From Phocoena phocoena (lineage: Eukaryota > Chordata > Mammalia > Artiodactyla > Phocoenidae): 64,000 nucleotides of DNA. This document shows positions 11,367 to 24,074 of this stretch, one piece after another. Position 1 is the first letter of the stretch; each line of letters starts with the position of its first letter. A program made the translations under genes and the position numbers. The stretch lies in the NCBI RefSeq assembly GCF_963924675.1, contig NC_089230.1:73895223-73959222 (forward strand), in the 5' to 3' direction. A model generated the notes under the pieces. That model was given only the letters and a program-made list of their open reading frames with translations, did not search any database and was not told where the DNA came from.

Positions 11367-14160
11367 ATCCTGTAGAGAGGGTGGGAGTTAGCCGGGTGAA
11401 GAAGAGGAAGAATGTGTCCTTGAGCAAAGGCATAGAGGTGGGAGGGAGTTGGGATCCATAATGGGCTGAACCAGATCAGGCTTGTGGGCACCCAGTAACC
11501 TCCATGCATCACAGCCTCTAGGTAACTACATGACTGTAACCATTTTCTCTTTCTCCTTAATGGAAAGCACACTTTATTTGTCCTTGACCCTTTCCCTTCA
11601 GGGAATTTGTAGGCTATTGGTTATTGGCTGGATAGGTAATTAACTGGTTAACCTGATACTTTAGTGATAGAATCTTAAAACAGGTGCTAGTGAATTAATG
11701 TATATACCCCTGTGAGGGGATACATGTATTTTAGCAGTACTTTCTGATCTGTTTCAAAGAACTAAAACAGTGATTATAATTAAGTAACAAACAGAGGAGA
11801 AGAAATTTTGCTAAAGAATTGCCGTTGTGTTTTATAAATCATTTCCTCTGCCAATTATTTCTCCCACCCCAAAACTGCTTCTCAGAGAATCTTCCTCCAT
11901 CACCCGGGCTGAGTGGGCAACCAGCCCAATGGATGCCTGATCCAAGCTGAGCCAATTAGAGTCTATCCCATAAGAATTTGGATTTGGGACTGAGAGGCGC
12001 TGGTGATTCTATGGCAGGTGTAGAACAGGAAATTATGCAAAGGTGAGGCCTGTAGCCATTTTTTTTTTGGCCTGTCCATCTAAAAACACGAAAAGGCAGT
12101 CTGTAAGAGAGTAAAATGAAGTGGAAACCTTGAGAAGAACAAAGGTGAGAGCCCATGTAATGTTGGAAAGACCAAGATCTTTTCCAGAGGTGGTTCCATT
12201 CTTTTCTGAGACCACACTGTGCTTCTTGCCCTGGAGTCTTTAAACACACACACACACCCCTACATTTTTCTTAAGCTCACTGGAGTAAGTTTCTGTCCCT
12301 TTTAACCTAACAGTCCTTAACCTCCTGTACTACCTATGTCTAGAATTGGCTCTGAAGAGGCCCTCAAGTCCTGATGTCTAGCCATCTTCCACTTACCTTC
12401 TTCCTCTTCTGGAATGTAGACCCTCCTCGGCCACTGCCCCTCGAGCCTTCTCTTCCATGCCACATCCCCTCTCACCATCTTGTGGAAATATTAATTCACT
12501 TGGAAGAGCAGGATACCTGAGTTAGAAGCAAGAACTTTGCCGATGGATAAAGGTCTCCATAGGAAGTCAAACACGTTATATTCGTATTACAAGTATCATG
12601 TGTATACTTTTATTTCTTCCCAGAAAAACAATCCTCCTTATTGCTAAAATGAGAAATGACTTTGAAGGCCTAAACCAATGACTTTAGAGTGAATTATTGT
12701 CTTACTTTATACCTTCCTCAAATGAAGTTTGCAAGATGAATTGCAACATTGAACGTGACCGTGTTGAAGCATATTCACCTAGCTTTGGCCTTCTAGAAAT
12801 ATGACATGAGTCATGTCCTACAGACTTAAACCTAAATGGAAACATGGTGAAGTGGTAAATACACACCATCTAAAATATAAGTAATTTATAAAGAAACTTG
12901 TGCGTGGATTTCAGGGCTTCTTACCCGAGACAAGAACATTTGGACGACGTAAAGGACAAATTGAAATCACTCCGACAGAGTTGGCTGTCTCAGAACCACA
13001 GTAGGATGGTTAAAGTAAGTTATGGTTAAAATCTATCTAACAAAAACTACATTTTATGCTGAGGAATCAGCATTATTAAACTGTCATCATGGGGAGAAGG
13101 GTTCAGATCCAAAATCTCTCTTAATTTGTAGCATACCGTCCAGTTTCAGATTCCGTTTTCTCTTCTTGAACATTCTTCTCTCAATTTGCAAGTCCAAAGT
13201 CCAATTTGATTCATTAGGAACTGGTTCCTTGAAGGAGTCCATCCAACTGAGTAGCTCTTTTACATGCTCTCTCTACCACCCCGATTCCTCAGTTCTGTCC
13301 TCAAATAGTTGGATCTGTTCCCAATCCCTGTGGAGTTGGAATAAGAAGCAGGAAGGCAAGACATATTGGCTGACCTCATAGGGGATCTCTTTCCCTCCTG
13401 ATCTATCACCACTGGAGGAATTAAGCCAGGTAAACTTGGAGAGCTATAGCTGCTTTAGGAAGCATCTGACTGGCTCCAAGATCTGTGATGGGACTGGAAC
13501 CTGAATTCTATGTCTATTCCACTGATACTCTTTACTTTGACTCAGTCTACCCCATCCCATCCCAAGATATAAACAAAAGTAGATGAGCCTCAAGAGAGTA
13601 AGTGATGGTAAACTTAATGTTCATTTCCTTCTTTATTCCCAAGAATTAGCACATAGTGGCGTTCGGTGGTGTTAATTAGATTGACGAATGATTTTTCTAG
13701 AGACTCTTATGACTGTGCTCACCTTCTGTTTCTTTGACTGTTCCCGAATATGGCTGCCTTTCAGATCCTCTCTCAGCATTCTGAACTTGACCAGCCCTGC
13801 ACGTCTTCTAGCTCCACTCAGCCCCTAGCCCTCAACTGCTCCCAGCTTGGGGCCTCACTGAATCCCATCCAAGCTAAGGGAGATTCCCACAACTGATTTC
13901 TCAAGAGCTTTGGGATTATAAGCAGTTTAGTTCAGGGATAATTGATGACTCTGGTTTAAGATAAAATTAGATCAGCCTCAGGCTCAGGGATGGAGAATAT
14001 GAACAGATGGTTATTCTATTCTATCCTGTTTCATGCTGTTCTTCCATTCTGAGCAGATTAATGTAGTAATCAAGAACAGAAACCAACCACATGATGGAAA
14101 AGCATACAAAAGAACTTAATCTTTCTAAGTCCGTCTATTGAAAAGCATACATTTTTAGAA
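11367..14160. other. Unique DNA with one exon-like segment
   Basis: No confirmed gene. Contains the exon-like segment 12915-13014. A 119-codon frame at 13022-13381 starts next to it, but in another register and without a recognised motif. Frames near 11956-12255 on the minus strand have no signature. Confidence 0.4.
12915..13014 (+). other. Exon-like segment (candidate coding exon)
   Basis: A 100-base segment between an acceptor (gtggatttcag ending at 12914) and a consensus donor (gtaagt at 13015). After one leading base, 33 codons are open: ASYPRQEHLDDVKDKLKSLR then QSWLSQNHSRMVK. The product is charged and heptad-like, as in coiled-coil proteins, but I recognise no family. A second frame is open for 29 codons, which weakens the case. 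Its phase does not join directly to 2928-3004; it does fit 15847-15943, which starts in phase 0. Confidence 0.3.
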
Positions 14161-14164
14161 AAAT

Positions 14165-14575
14165 TATAATAGGAGTTAACATGTATTGAGGTCTTACTAT
14201 ACTGAGGCACTACACCAAAAACTTTACTACAATATTCTCCCCTATAATAGGCACAACAGTAACGAGGTATTATTATCACTCCCCAGTTTTACACATTTGG
14301 AAGCTGAGACTCAGAGATTAAGTAACTTACCCAAAGCCTGAGCAGCCACCTTGTACAACTCCATGAGTGCATTGCCACTGAGGTCTAGGTAAGTGGCTCT
14401 ACACTGCACTTCTCCAGGAGGCGCCATTCATCTAGGCTCTAATCTGAATGTGTTCCAGGAGGAGAGCAAGGCAGCTGCCCTGCCCACAGAAGAAAGGAGC
14501 AAAATCAGAGCTTGAATCCAAGTCAGCTTGATTTCAAAACCCAGGCTCATCACCACTAAGCTACACTGAGATAAA
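14165..14575 (-). repeat. MIR in two halves
   Basis: Reverse-orientation MIR. Its 3' and core parts are at 14165-14345 (ttattatcactccccagttttaca, ctgagactcagagattaagt) and its 5' part at 14500-14575 (gagcttgaatccaag, aaacccaggctcatcacca). About 150 unrelated bases separate them. Confidence 0.7.
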
Positions 14576-14579
14576 CATC

Positions 14580-14955
14580 TGGGTTTTAGAAATATGATCT
14601 GTCTTTTTATCAAGCAATTAGAGGGCCAAATGGGGACATATTCTATTACAGTTGCAGGTGTTAGCCATTTTTGTGTGCAACACAACACAAAGGATCCCAG
14701 GTCTTTTGGAGCAGAGCCATTTTAGGCTTAATGACACAGTGGTGGAAACATGTATTTAACCACATCAGAGGCCAACAGACATCAGTGGATGCATCCAAAA
14801 AATGGTTCATAAGTGATTTGGGCTTATATTGGCTTAGGATAGACTAGGGTGACACCTTTCCCCCCGTTGGGAAAACAATGACAATCATATTCTCTATCCA
14901 TTAGGCATTTTTAAAAGCCAAAGTTTATAATGGAAATCCAGAAGGAATCTCAAAG
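14580..14955. other. Unique DNA
   Basis: No gene or repeat recognised. Confidence 0.4.
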
Positions 14956-14959
14956 CAAA

Positions 14960-15200
14960 ACAAGAGAATGGTTTAGTAAGCTATGATGTATCTACTCAAT
15001 GGAATTGTGTATTATCACCATGTAAAATACATACATGTGAAAAAACACAGGAAGGGAATACATACACACCAAAATGATAATAATTGTTGTAGTGGGGTAG
15101 TAGCGTTATTGCACGTGATTCATTTTGTTGTTTCTACTTTCCGTTGGTTCTGTCATATTTACAATTTTTAGAAAGAAAAGCAAAAATGATTTTAAACTGT
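14960..15200 (+). repeat. Ancient L1 3' end
   Basis: Order of blocks gaatggtttagtaagctatgatg, ctactcaatggaattgtg, gaatacatacacaccaaaatg and tacaatttttagaaag matches the tail of old L1M-type elements. No coding capacity remains. Confidence 0.55.
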
Positions 15201-15846
15201 GCTTTGCATATGAGAGAAATATAATTTAACTTTAAACATTTATTTAGCAGCCCAATTTTTCTCCAAAAACAAGAAAAAATCCAATCAGAGTTGTTCATTA
15301 CACAGACTCATCCCACACTGCTGCTATTTTAAACAATCTAGGCGTGCATAATGGCCAGTTCTTCTACAGATCACCGCCTTTATAAGTACATCATAAACCA
15401 CAAATTATCATAATTTATGAAATGTAGTAGAACAATGACACTATCGTTGCCTTCCTAAGCATCCATAAGGTAAAATATTGGTAATTAGCTTGTATGCAAT
15501 TTGTAAGTTGATTTTTGAAACTGGTGCTTCCTTCGGCATTTGCTTTTTATTGTTTTGTTTCACTCCCACTTTGCAAATACGGAATTGTAGAGTCAAAGCC
15601 CATCACGTTCTAAAATGAACTGAACTGCCAAGAAGTCCATCTCATAACAAAGGTGACCATTAAAGACCATTGAAAGATGAAAGAAAATTCCTTCTCTTCT
15701 TCTGGGATGATTGGCTTTGGTACAGAACACTTGTGGTGTTCAATTAGGAATTTTTTTAAAAATCTGAGTCATAAAAGTAGTGAGGTCAAGTCAAAATGAA
15801 TCAGTCCCTCAGCCCTGTCAGTAATATATCACGCTCTCCTTTCTAG

Positions 15847-15943
15847 TCCTTTTTGGTGGCTTTTCATGCAAATAAGTGTTATCGGGAAATGGCAGAGCCT
15901 ACTGAAGAAAAATGTTTGTCTTCTCTTGACCTCAAGGTCACAG
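15847..15943 (+). other. Exon-like segment (weak)
   Basis: Acceptor-like ctctcctttctag ends at 15846 and cag|gtagag follows 15943. Frame 0 is open (SFLVAFHANKCYREMAEPTE then EKCLSSLDLKVT), ending in phase 1. The donor is not consensus at +5. Reading continues open to 16188, so the boundaries are uncertain. Confidence 0.2.
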
Positions 15944-16397
15944 GTAGAGGTAGGAGGGAGCAGAAAAAGAGAACTTTACAACAGAAGGTACAGATGCAGC
16001 TGGAATATCAATGTCATTTTAGAAGTTACAGATGTTGCAACCTTCATTTGGATGGCCCTAAACTTGACTGGACTGCAGGTGCACATGTGACTAGGGACAT
16101 GATGTCAGTGGCCCAGGTTCGACACCAGGTTTTCTCGCTTTCCAACTCTGTGACATGGGGTGTGTTACTCATATCCTCATCTCTATAGGAGTTGTTGCTC
16201 AAAAGAAATAAAAGTGTAAAAGTATCTTGTAAAGCACTGACTGTCCTTTCTGTACCTGCACCCTCTTCTAGTACATAATGGCTTGTCTCATCCTCTTTTC
16301 TCTTGTAAGTAGTTTTCTCAGATTTCCTGTCTTGCTCTGTCATTCTCACTGGCACTTGGCCTCCTGTTTTTGGGTCCCCTTGGTTCTGGCCTCCAGT

Positions 16398-16424
16398 CAG
16401 ACTCTCTCTGAGAGAGAGAGTCTG
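16398..16424. repeat. Inverted repeat, 11-bp perfect stem
   Basis: Arms cagactctctc and gagagagtctg with a 5-base spacer. Single-stranded DNA or RNA could form a stable hairpin. Confidence 0.9.
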
Positions 16425-17275
16425 GCCATTAGCTGTGCACACAACCCTAATTTAGGTGTCCACCTTGAGCTTGATATACTTCTCTTCCATGTTGATGCCT
16501 GGCCCTGTGGGACCCTTCTGCCCTCTTTCAACAATTCTCATCCCACTAAGGGACGTGTGGATGGTACCAGTCACCAGGATGGGAGATTCAAGATGAACAG
16601 GTTTATAAGGAAAGAAGGCTGAAAAATACCCAAGCCTGGTTAGACCATGCTGAGTTGGAGATCCTCTGGGACCCCCAAGTAGAGATATTTAGGAGGCTGT
16701 TGGAACTAGAGATACAGATTAAGAAATCATAAGCCTGTTGGGGAGAGTATATCAAATGAGAAGAGTGTAAGGGAGATGCCAAAGTAGGCACCAAAATATG
16801 TTCATTGGATTGACTCTGCAAGGTCATGAGTAACCTTAGGAAGAACAATTTCCAAGGAGAAGTAACAATAGTTGCAGTCAGATTTCAGGGGGATCAGTAA
16901 ATTGTGGGAGGAATGCGTCTTTATAGTCAGTTGCCTGCACCTACCTGGTTTTATGTGCCAGCCAGTCATGGTGGCAGGAGTGGGAAAACTTCCTCATGCT
17001 CTTTACAGAAAATGGAAAAGTGATGGTGAGAGGACTTAGGCTATTTGGAAAAGCTCACCTCAAGATTTGAAGGAAATTTATAATATCTGCCTTATTTGTA
17101 TTAAGCTATAAAGCATAGCAAACTTATTGCAGACACAGTGATTTTTCTTTCCTTATTTGCAAAACTCAAATAATTCGGATGAAGAAAAACTTTATGGAAC
17201 CATTTACTGTGAATTTACCAGGAAATAGGAAGATACTAAAGTTTTCATTGTTTTTGTTTTGAAAAGTGATGGTTG

Positions 17276-17346
17276 TATGTGTATACGTGTGGGTATGTGT
17301 ACATATATATGTATATATATATGTGTGTGTATATATACATATATTG
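17276..17346 (+). repeat. (TG/TA)n simple repeat
   Basis: Alternating purine-pyrimidine tract of mixed TG and TA units (acatatatatgtatatatat and similar). Confidence 0.9.
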
Positions 17347-17850
17347 ATGGAGGTGAGCCATGGAGGTGTGGAGAGGATAAGTATAAATAGTTGCTATCCC
17401 TGTTGAGTCCAATTATATGGCATTTCTAAAGGAGCGGGCAATGTGCTATATTCCCAAAGGAGATGAGAACATGGGGCAGAATCTGACATATTTTCTGAAA
17501 ATATCTCTGCCTGAATTAGAGGGTTGGTGGCTATAACTCTGTCTCTGGGTCACCCATTAGTGAAGAGGGGGCCCATCTGTCTTTCCACTAGGAGCTGGTA
17601 GAAGAGGAAACTGTCTGCGTGGTGAGGGGCTGTCTCTGAAATAAACCCAGGCAGCCAGGAGTTCTCTTCTCCTGTATCTTGATGTGGTTTCACTTCGTCA
17701 TCTCTTTTGGAAATCATTAAAATAGTGATACTGATTTATAACCTTTAACAGTCCAGGAGACTCACCTCCCACAGTCAGGATTTCTTGCTAATTGAACAGA
17801 AAGAACTTAGCAGAAGCTGTGGTTCCTATTTTAAAAAAAAAAAAACAATT
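17347..17850. other. Unique DNA upstream of an L1
   Basis: No gene seen. It ends in an A-rich stretch at 17832-17846 that is probably part of the L1 target. Confidence 0.4.
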
Positions 17851-17972
17851 TTTGAGTCCCTCCCATCAAGCCTCTTAGATAACCTCATCCACCAGAGGGC
17901 AGAGAGCAGAAGCAAGAACTACAATCCTGCAACCTGTGGAACAAAAACCACATTCACAGAAAGATAGACAAG

Positions 17973-18877
17973 ATGAAAAGGCAGAGGGCTACGTAACAGA
18001 TGAAAGAACAAGATAAAACCCCAGAAAAACAACTCAATGAAGTGGAGATAGGCAACCTTGCAGAAAAAGAATTCAGAATAATGATAGTGAAGATGATCTA
18101 GGACCTCGGAAAAAGAATGGAGGCAAAGATCGAGAAGATGCAAGAAATGTTTAACAAAGACCTAGAAGAATTAAAGAACAAACCAACAGAGATGAACAAT
18201 ACAATAACTGAAACGAAAACTACACTAGAAGGAATCAATAGCAGAATAACTGAGGCAGAAGAACGGTTAAGTGACCTGGAAGACAGAATGGTGGAATTCA
18301 CAGCTGCAGAACAGAATAAAGAGAAAAGAATGAAAAGAAATGAAGACAGCCTAAGAGACCTCTGGGACAACATTAAACACAACAACATTCGCATTATAGG
18401 GATCCCAGAAGGAGAAGAGAGACAGAAAGGACCCGAGAAAATATTTGAAGAGATTTTGTTGAAAACTTCCCTAACATGGGAAAGGAAACAGCCACCCAAG
18501 TCCAGGAAGTGCAGTGAGTCCCGTACAGGATAAACACAAGGAGAAACACACCAAGACAATTAGTAATCAAACTGGCAAAAATTAAAGACAAAGAAAAATT
18601 ACTAAAAGCAGCAAGGAAAAAATGACAAATAACATACAAGGGAACTCCCATAATGTTAACAGCTGATTTCTCAGCAGAAACTCTACAAGCCAGAAGGGAG
18701 TGGCATGATATACTTAAAATGATGAAAGGGAAGAACCTACAACCAAGATTACTCTACCCAGCAAGGATCTCATTCAGGTTCAATGGAGAAATCAAAAGTT
18801 TTACAGACAAGCAGAAGCTAAGAGAATTCAGCACCACCTAACCAGCTCTACAAAAAATGCTAAAGGAATTTCTCTAA
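17973..18877 (+). pseudogene. L1 ORF1 pseudogene
   Basis: Remnant of the L1 ORF1 RNA-binding chaperone. The start ATG at 17973 is followed in frame by a TAA after seven codons (MKRQRAT) and a TAG near 18096. From 18117 the frame is open for 138 codons, giving a heptad-rich coiled coil (ITEAEERLSDLEDRM) and the start of the RNA-recognition domain (NIRIIGIPEGEE). The frame is then lost. The C-terminal domain reappears at 18653-18841 (SAETLQARREWHDILKMMKG, LYPARISFRFNGEIKSF), closed by a TAA about twelve codons early. It cannot encode a working protein. Confidence 0.9.
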
Positions 18878-18935
18878 GTGGGAAACACAAGAGAAGAAAA
18901 GAACCTACAAAAACAAACCCAAAACAATTAAGAAA

Positions 18936-21900
18936 ATGGTCATAGGAACATACATATTGATAATTACCTTAAACGTGAATGGATTAAATGCTCCAACCAA
19001 AAGACACAGGCTTGCTGAATGGATACTAAAACAAGACCCATCCATATGCTGTCTACAAGAGACCCACTTCACCTAGGGACACATACAGATTGAAAGTGAG
19101 GGGATGGAAAAGGATATTCCATGCAAAGGGAAATCAAAAGAAAGCTGGAGTACCAATACTCATATCAGATAAAATAGACTTTAAAATAAAGAATATTACA
19201 AGAGACAAGGTAGGACACTACATAATGATCAAGGGATCAATCCAAGAAGAAGATATAACAATTATAAATATATATGCACCAAACATAGGAGCACCTCAGT
19301 ACATAAGGCAACTACTAACAGCTATGAAAGAGGAAATCGACAGTAACACAATAATAGTGAGGGAGTTTAACACCTCACTTATGCCAATGGACAGATCATC
19401 CAAAGTGAAAATAAATAAGGAAACAGAAGATTTAAATGACACAATAGATCAGATAGATTTAATTGATATTTATAAGACATTCCTTCCAAAACCAGCAGAT
19501 TACACTTTCTTCTCAAGTGTGCACTGAACATTCTCCAGGATACAACACATCTTGGGTCACAAATCAAGCCTCAGTAAGTTTAAGAAAATTGAAATCATAT
19601 TAAGCATCTTTTCTGACCACAAGGCTATGAGATTAGAAATGAATTACAGGGGAAAAAAAGTAAAACACACAAACACATGGAGGCTAAACAATACGTTACT
19701 AAATAGCCAAGAGATCACTGAAGAAATCAAAGAGGAAATCAAAAAATACCTAGAGACAAATGACAATGAAAACACGACGATCCAAAACCTACGGGATGCA
19801 GCAAAAGCAGTTCTAAGAAGGAAGTTTATAGCTATACAAGCCTACCTCAAGAAACAAGAAAAATCTCAAGTAAACAATCTAACCGTACATCTAAAGGAAC
19901 TAGAGAAAGAAGAACAAACAAAACCCAAAGTTAGCAGAAGGAAGAAAATCATAAAGATCAGAGCAGAAATAAATGAAATAGAAACCAAGAAAACAATAGC
20001 AAAGATCAATAAAAGTAAAAGCTGGTTATTTGAGAAGATAAACAAAATTGATAAACATTAGCCAGACTCATCAAGAAAAAGAGGGAGAGGACTCAAATCA
20101 ATAAAATTAGAAATGAAAAAGGAGAAGTTACAACAGACACTGCAGAAATACAAAGCATCCTAAGAGACTCCTACAGGCAACTCTATGCCAGTAAAATGGA
20201 CAACCTGGAAGAAATGGACGAATTCTTAGAAAGGTATAACCTTCCAAGACTGAACCAGGACGAAACAGAAAATATGAACAGACCAATCACAAGTAATGAA
20301 ATTGAAACTGTGATTAAAAATCTTTGAACAAACAAAAGTCCAGGACCACATGGCTTCACAGGTGAATTCTATCAAACATGTAGAAAAGAGCTAACACGCA
20401 TCCTTCTCAAACTCTTCCAAAAAATTGCAGAGGAAGGAGCACTCCAAAGTCATTCTACAAGGCCACCATCACCCTGATACCAAAACCAGACAAAGCTACT
20501 ACAAAAAAATTACAGACCAATATCACTGATGAACATGGATGCTAAAATCCTCAACAAAATACTAGCAAAGAGAATCCAACAACACATTAAAAGGATCATA
20601 CACCATGATCAAGTGGGATTTATCCGAGGGATGCAAGGATTCTTCAATATACACAAATCAAATGATGTGATAAACCATATTAACAAATTGAAGAATAAAA
20701 ACCATATGATCATCTCAATAGATGCAGAAAAAGCTTTGGACAAAATTCAATACCAATTTTTGATAAAAACTCTCCAGAAATTGGGCATAGAGGGAACCAA
20801 CCTCAACATAATAAAGGCCATATACGACAAACCCACAGCAAACATCATTCTCAATGGTGAAAAACTCAAAGCATTTCCTCTAAGGTCAGGAATAAGATAA
20901 GGATGTCCACTCTTACTGCTATTATTCAACATAGTTTTGGAAGTCCTAGCCTTGGCAATCAGAGAAGAAAAAGAAAAGGAATACAAATTGGAAAAGAAGA
21001 AGTAAAACTGTCACTGTTGGCAGATGACATGATACTATACATAGAGGATCCTAAAAATGCCACCAGAAAACTACTAGAGCTAATCAATGAACTTGGTAAA
21101 GTTGCAGGATACAAGATTAATGCAGAGAAATCTCTTGCATTCCTATACACTAATGATGAAAAATCTGAAAGAGAAATTAAGAAAACACTCCCATGTACCA
21201 TTGGAACAAAAAGAATAAAACACCTAGGAATAAACCTACCTAGGGAGACAGAAGACCTGTGTGCAGAAAACTATAGACAGTGATGGAATAAATTAAAGAT
21301 GATACCAACAGATGGAGAGATATACTATGTTCTTGGATTGGAAGAATCAGTATTGTGAAAATGACTATGCTACCAAAGCAATCTACAAATTCAATGCAAT
21401 CCCTATCAAATTACCAATGGCATTTTTTACGGAACTAGAACAAATCATCTTAAAATTTGTATGGAGACACAAAAGACCCCAAATATCCAAAGCAGTCTTG
21501 AGGGAAAAAAAATGAAGCTGGAGGAATCAGACTCCCTGACTTCAGATTATACTACAAAGCTACAGTAATCAAGACAATATGGTACTGGCACAAAAAGGGA
21601 AACATAGATCAATGGAACAAGATAGAAAGCCCAGAGATAAACCCATGCACCTATGGTCAACTAATCTATGATAAAGGAGGCAAAGATATACAATGGACAA
21701 AAGACAGTCTCTTCAATAAGTGGTGCTGGGAAACCTGGATAGCTACATGTGAAAGAATGTAATTAGAACACTCCCTAACACCATACACAAAAATAAACTC
21801 AAAATGGATTAGATACCTAAATGTAAGACTGGACACTATAAAACTCTTAGAGGAAAACATAGGAAGAACACTCTTTGACATAAATCACAGCAAGATCTTT

Positions 21901-22737
21901 TTTGATCCTCCTCCTAGAGTAATGGAAATAAAAACAAAAATAAACAGTGGAACCTAATGGAATTTCAAAGCTTTTGCACAGCAAAGGTAAGCATAAACGA
22001 GACAAAAAAACAACCCTCTGAATGGGAGAAAATATTAGCAAATGAATCAATGGACAAAGGATTAATCTCCAAAATATATAAATAGCTCATGCAGGTCAAT
22101 ATTAAAGAAACCAGCAACCCAATCCAAAGATGGGCAGGAGACCTAAACAGACATTTCTCCAAAGAAGACATACAGATGGCCAAGAAGCACATGAAAAGCT
22201 TCTCAACATCACTAATTATTAGAGAAATGCAAATGAAAACTACAGTGAGGTATCACCTCACACCAGTTAGAATGGGCATCATCAGAAAATCTACAAACAA
22301 CAAATGCTGGAGAGGTTATGGAGAAAAGCGAACCCTCCTGCACTGTTGGTGGGAATGTAAATTGATACAGCCACTATTGCAACAGTATGGAGGTTCCTTA
22401 AAAAACTAAAAATAGAATTACCATATGGTCAAGCAATCCCACTACTGGGCATATATCCAGAGAAAATCATAATTCAAAAAGACACATGCACCCCAATGTT
22501 CATTGCAGCACTATTTTCAATAGCCAGGTCATGGATCAACCTAAATGCCCATCGATAGACGAATGGATAAAGAAGATGTGGTACATATATACGATGGAAT
22601 ATTACTCAGCCATAAAAAAGAACAAAATTGAGTCATTTGTTGAGACATGGATGTATCTAGAGACTGTTATACAGAGTGAAGTAAGTCAGAAAGAGCAAAA
22701 CAAATATCGTATATTAACACATGTATGTGGAACCTAG
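18936..22737 (+). pseudogene. L1 ORF2 pseudogene
   Basis: Endonuclease-reverse transcriptase of the dead L1. It starts MVIGTYILIITLNVNGLNAP and soon meets a TAG after QETHFT (19074). Open pieces follow at 19090-19527, 19552-20061, 20529-20900, 20903-21283, 21312-21515, 22089-22409 and 22486-22737. Endonuclease text is present, but GDFNT reads REFNT, which loses the aspartate of a catalytic motif. The FADD box of the reverse transcriptase reads LADD. The Cys-rich C-terminus is degraded to [19 protein letters not shown]. At least six frame breaks are present. Confidence 0.92.
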
Positions 22738-22944
22738 AAAAATGGTACAGATGAACCGATTTGTGGGGCAGAAACAGAGACACAGATGTAGAGAACCAAC
22801 GTATGGATACCAAGGGGGGAAAACCGCAGTGGGGTGGGGATGGTGGTGTGCTGAATTGGGCGATTGGGATTGACATGTATACACTGATGTGTATAAAATT
22901 GATGACTAATAAGAACCTGCAGTATAAAAAAAAAAACAAGTTTT

Positions 22945-23283
22945 AAAAAAAAATTTATTTTATTTATATTGTAGTATAGTTGATTAACAATGTTGTATTA
23001 GTTTCAAGTATACAGCAAAATGATTCAGTTGTATTAATACATATACGTGTATCCCCTTTCAAATTCTTTTCCCATTTAGGTTATTACAGAATACTAAGCA
23101 GAGTTCCCTGTGCTATACAGTAGGTCCTTGTTGGTTATCTGTTTTAAATATAGCAGTGTTCATCTTTTAATCCCAACCTCCTGGTTTATTCCTGCCCCAC
23201 ACTTCCCCCCATGGTAACCATAAATTCATTCTCTAAGTCTATGAATCTATTTCTCTTTTGTAAATATGTTCATTTGTATCATA
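22945..23283 (-). mobile_element. L1 3' UTR fragment
   Basis: Reverse-orientation L1 3' UTR (gtagtatagttgattaacaa, agttccctgtgctatacag, ggtaaccataaattcattc blocks). It abuts the poly(A) of the preceding L1, so two tails meet head to head. Confidence 0.88.
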
Positions 23284-24073
23284 AAAAAAACCAATTTTGA
23301 ATGCAAATTAAGTGCTTTGTTCTTTTCAGGACTCTGGATATCACATATTGCAATGTTCTGTGTAAGGGTTCAGTGAGAATAATTATTAAAACCCTTCCTG
23401 TCAGGGAAGTATAGCAAAGAAGTTTCCAGTTTTTGCAGTGCGCTGCCCAGTGAGGTTGATTACACAATTTATGCTTATTTACACGAGAGGAAGAGAAGTT
23501 TCTAGATAAGTTACATAGAAGGGAGGCATCATTAACCTGCTTCATCGGGTCTGGAGTTGCTCCATCCAAACTCTCTTGTTTTTGTGTGGGTGCCCAGAGA
23601 TGTTGAGAGGGACACTTCCCCCTTAGAGTATGGCCTCATAAAATCTAGGGACACAGACAGGAATCAAGACTGGTAGGTGACCTCTGTAGAGGTCCTCTGT
23701 GATGACATACACACTAAGGGGACAACAGACAAGGTCCCTGGGCACAGGTTATCCATGCTTGCAAGAATGATTGTCATGGTTGCAAAAATGAAGTGGTGCT
23801 AAGGATGATGACTCCCTCTCTCCCCTTCGTGAGTGTTTGAACAGTGCCCCTCCTGGTGTCCTTTGTGGCTTCCTGCCATCCTTGGGATGCAGGAGACTCA
23901 GCAATATTGCCCATGAGGTATTACACCTAGTAGTTGCCCACCTAGAAGTCCTTTCTTCTCTAGGGTGGCCCAGGTCTCCTCTTCACTTTCTGCTCCACCC
24001 CAGCCCGAGGGAATATTTTCTACCCTGGAAAGAACCTTCCACTTTCCTGTCTCCCTTTAAAAACATTTTGTCT
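23284..24073. other. Unique DNA
   Basis: No gene or repeat recognised. A minus-strand frame of 96 codons at 23279-23569 has no motif. Confidence 0.4.
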
Positions 24074-24074
24074 G

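Larger units (their letters stand above)
15201..17275. other. Mostly unique DNA
   Basis: Contains an exon-like segment (15847-15943), a diverged MIR-like stretch (about 16040-16230) and a perfect-stem inverted repeat (16398-16424). Frames of 111-132 codons near 15853-16442 overlap the MIR-like stretch and look like chance. Confidence 0.4.
17854..22937 (+). mobile_element. LINE-1, nearly full length but decayed
   Basis: About 5.1 kb in L1 order: a short 5' UTR piece (17854-17972), ORF1 (17973-18877), an inter-ORF spacer, ORF2 (18936-22737), then a 3' UTR and poly(A) at about 22926-22937. A possible target duplication is the A-rich aaaaacaa-ttt text at both ends (about 17838-17853 and 22929-22945), but it is low complexity. 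Many stops and frameshifts in both ORFs show it is long dead. Confidence 0.93.

Noticed and set aside
13022..13381. 119-codon frame beginning beside a candidate exon
   Set aside because: It is in a different register from the exon-like segment and starts within its presumed intron; no motif recognised.
18098..18651. Long minus frames opposite L1 ORF1
   Set aside because: Shadow of the A-rich ORF1 coding strand.
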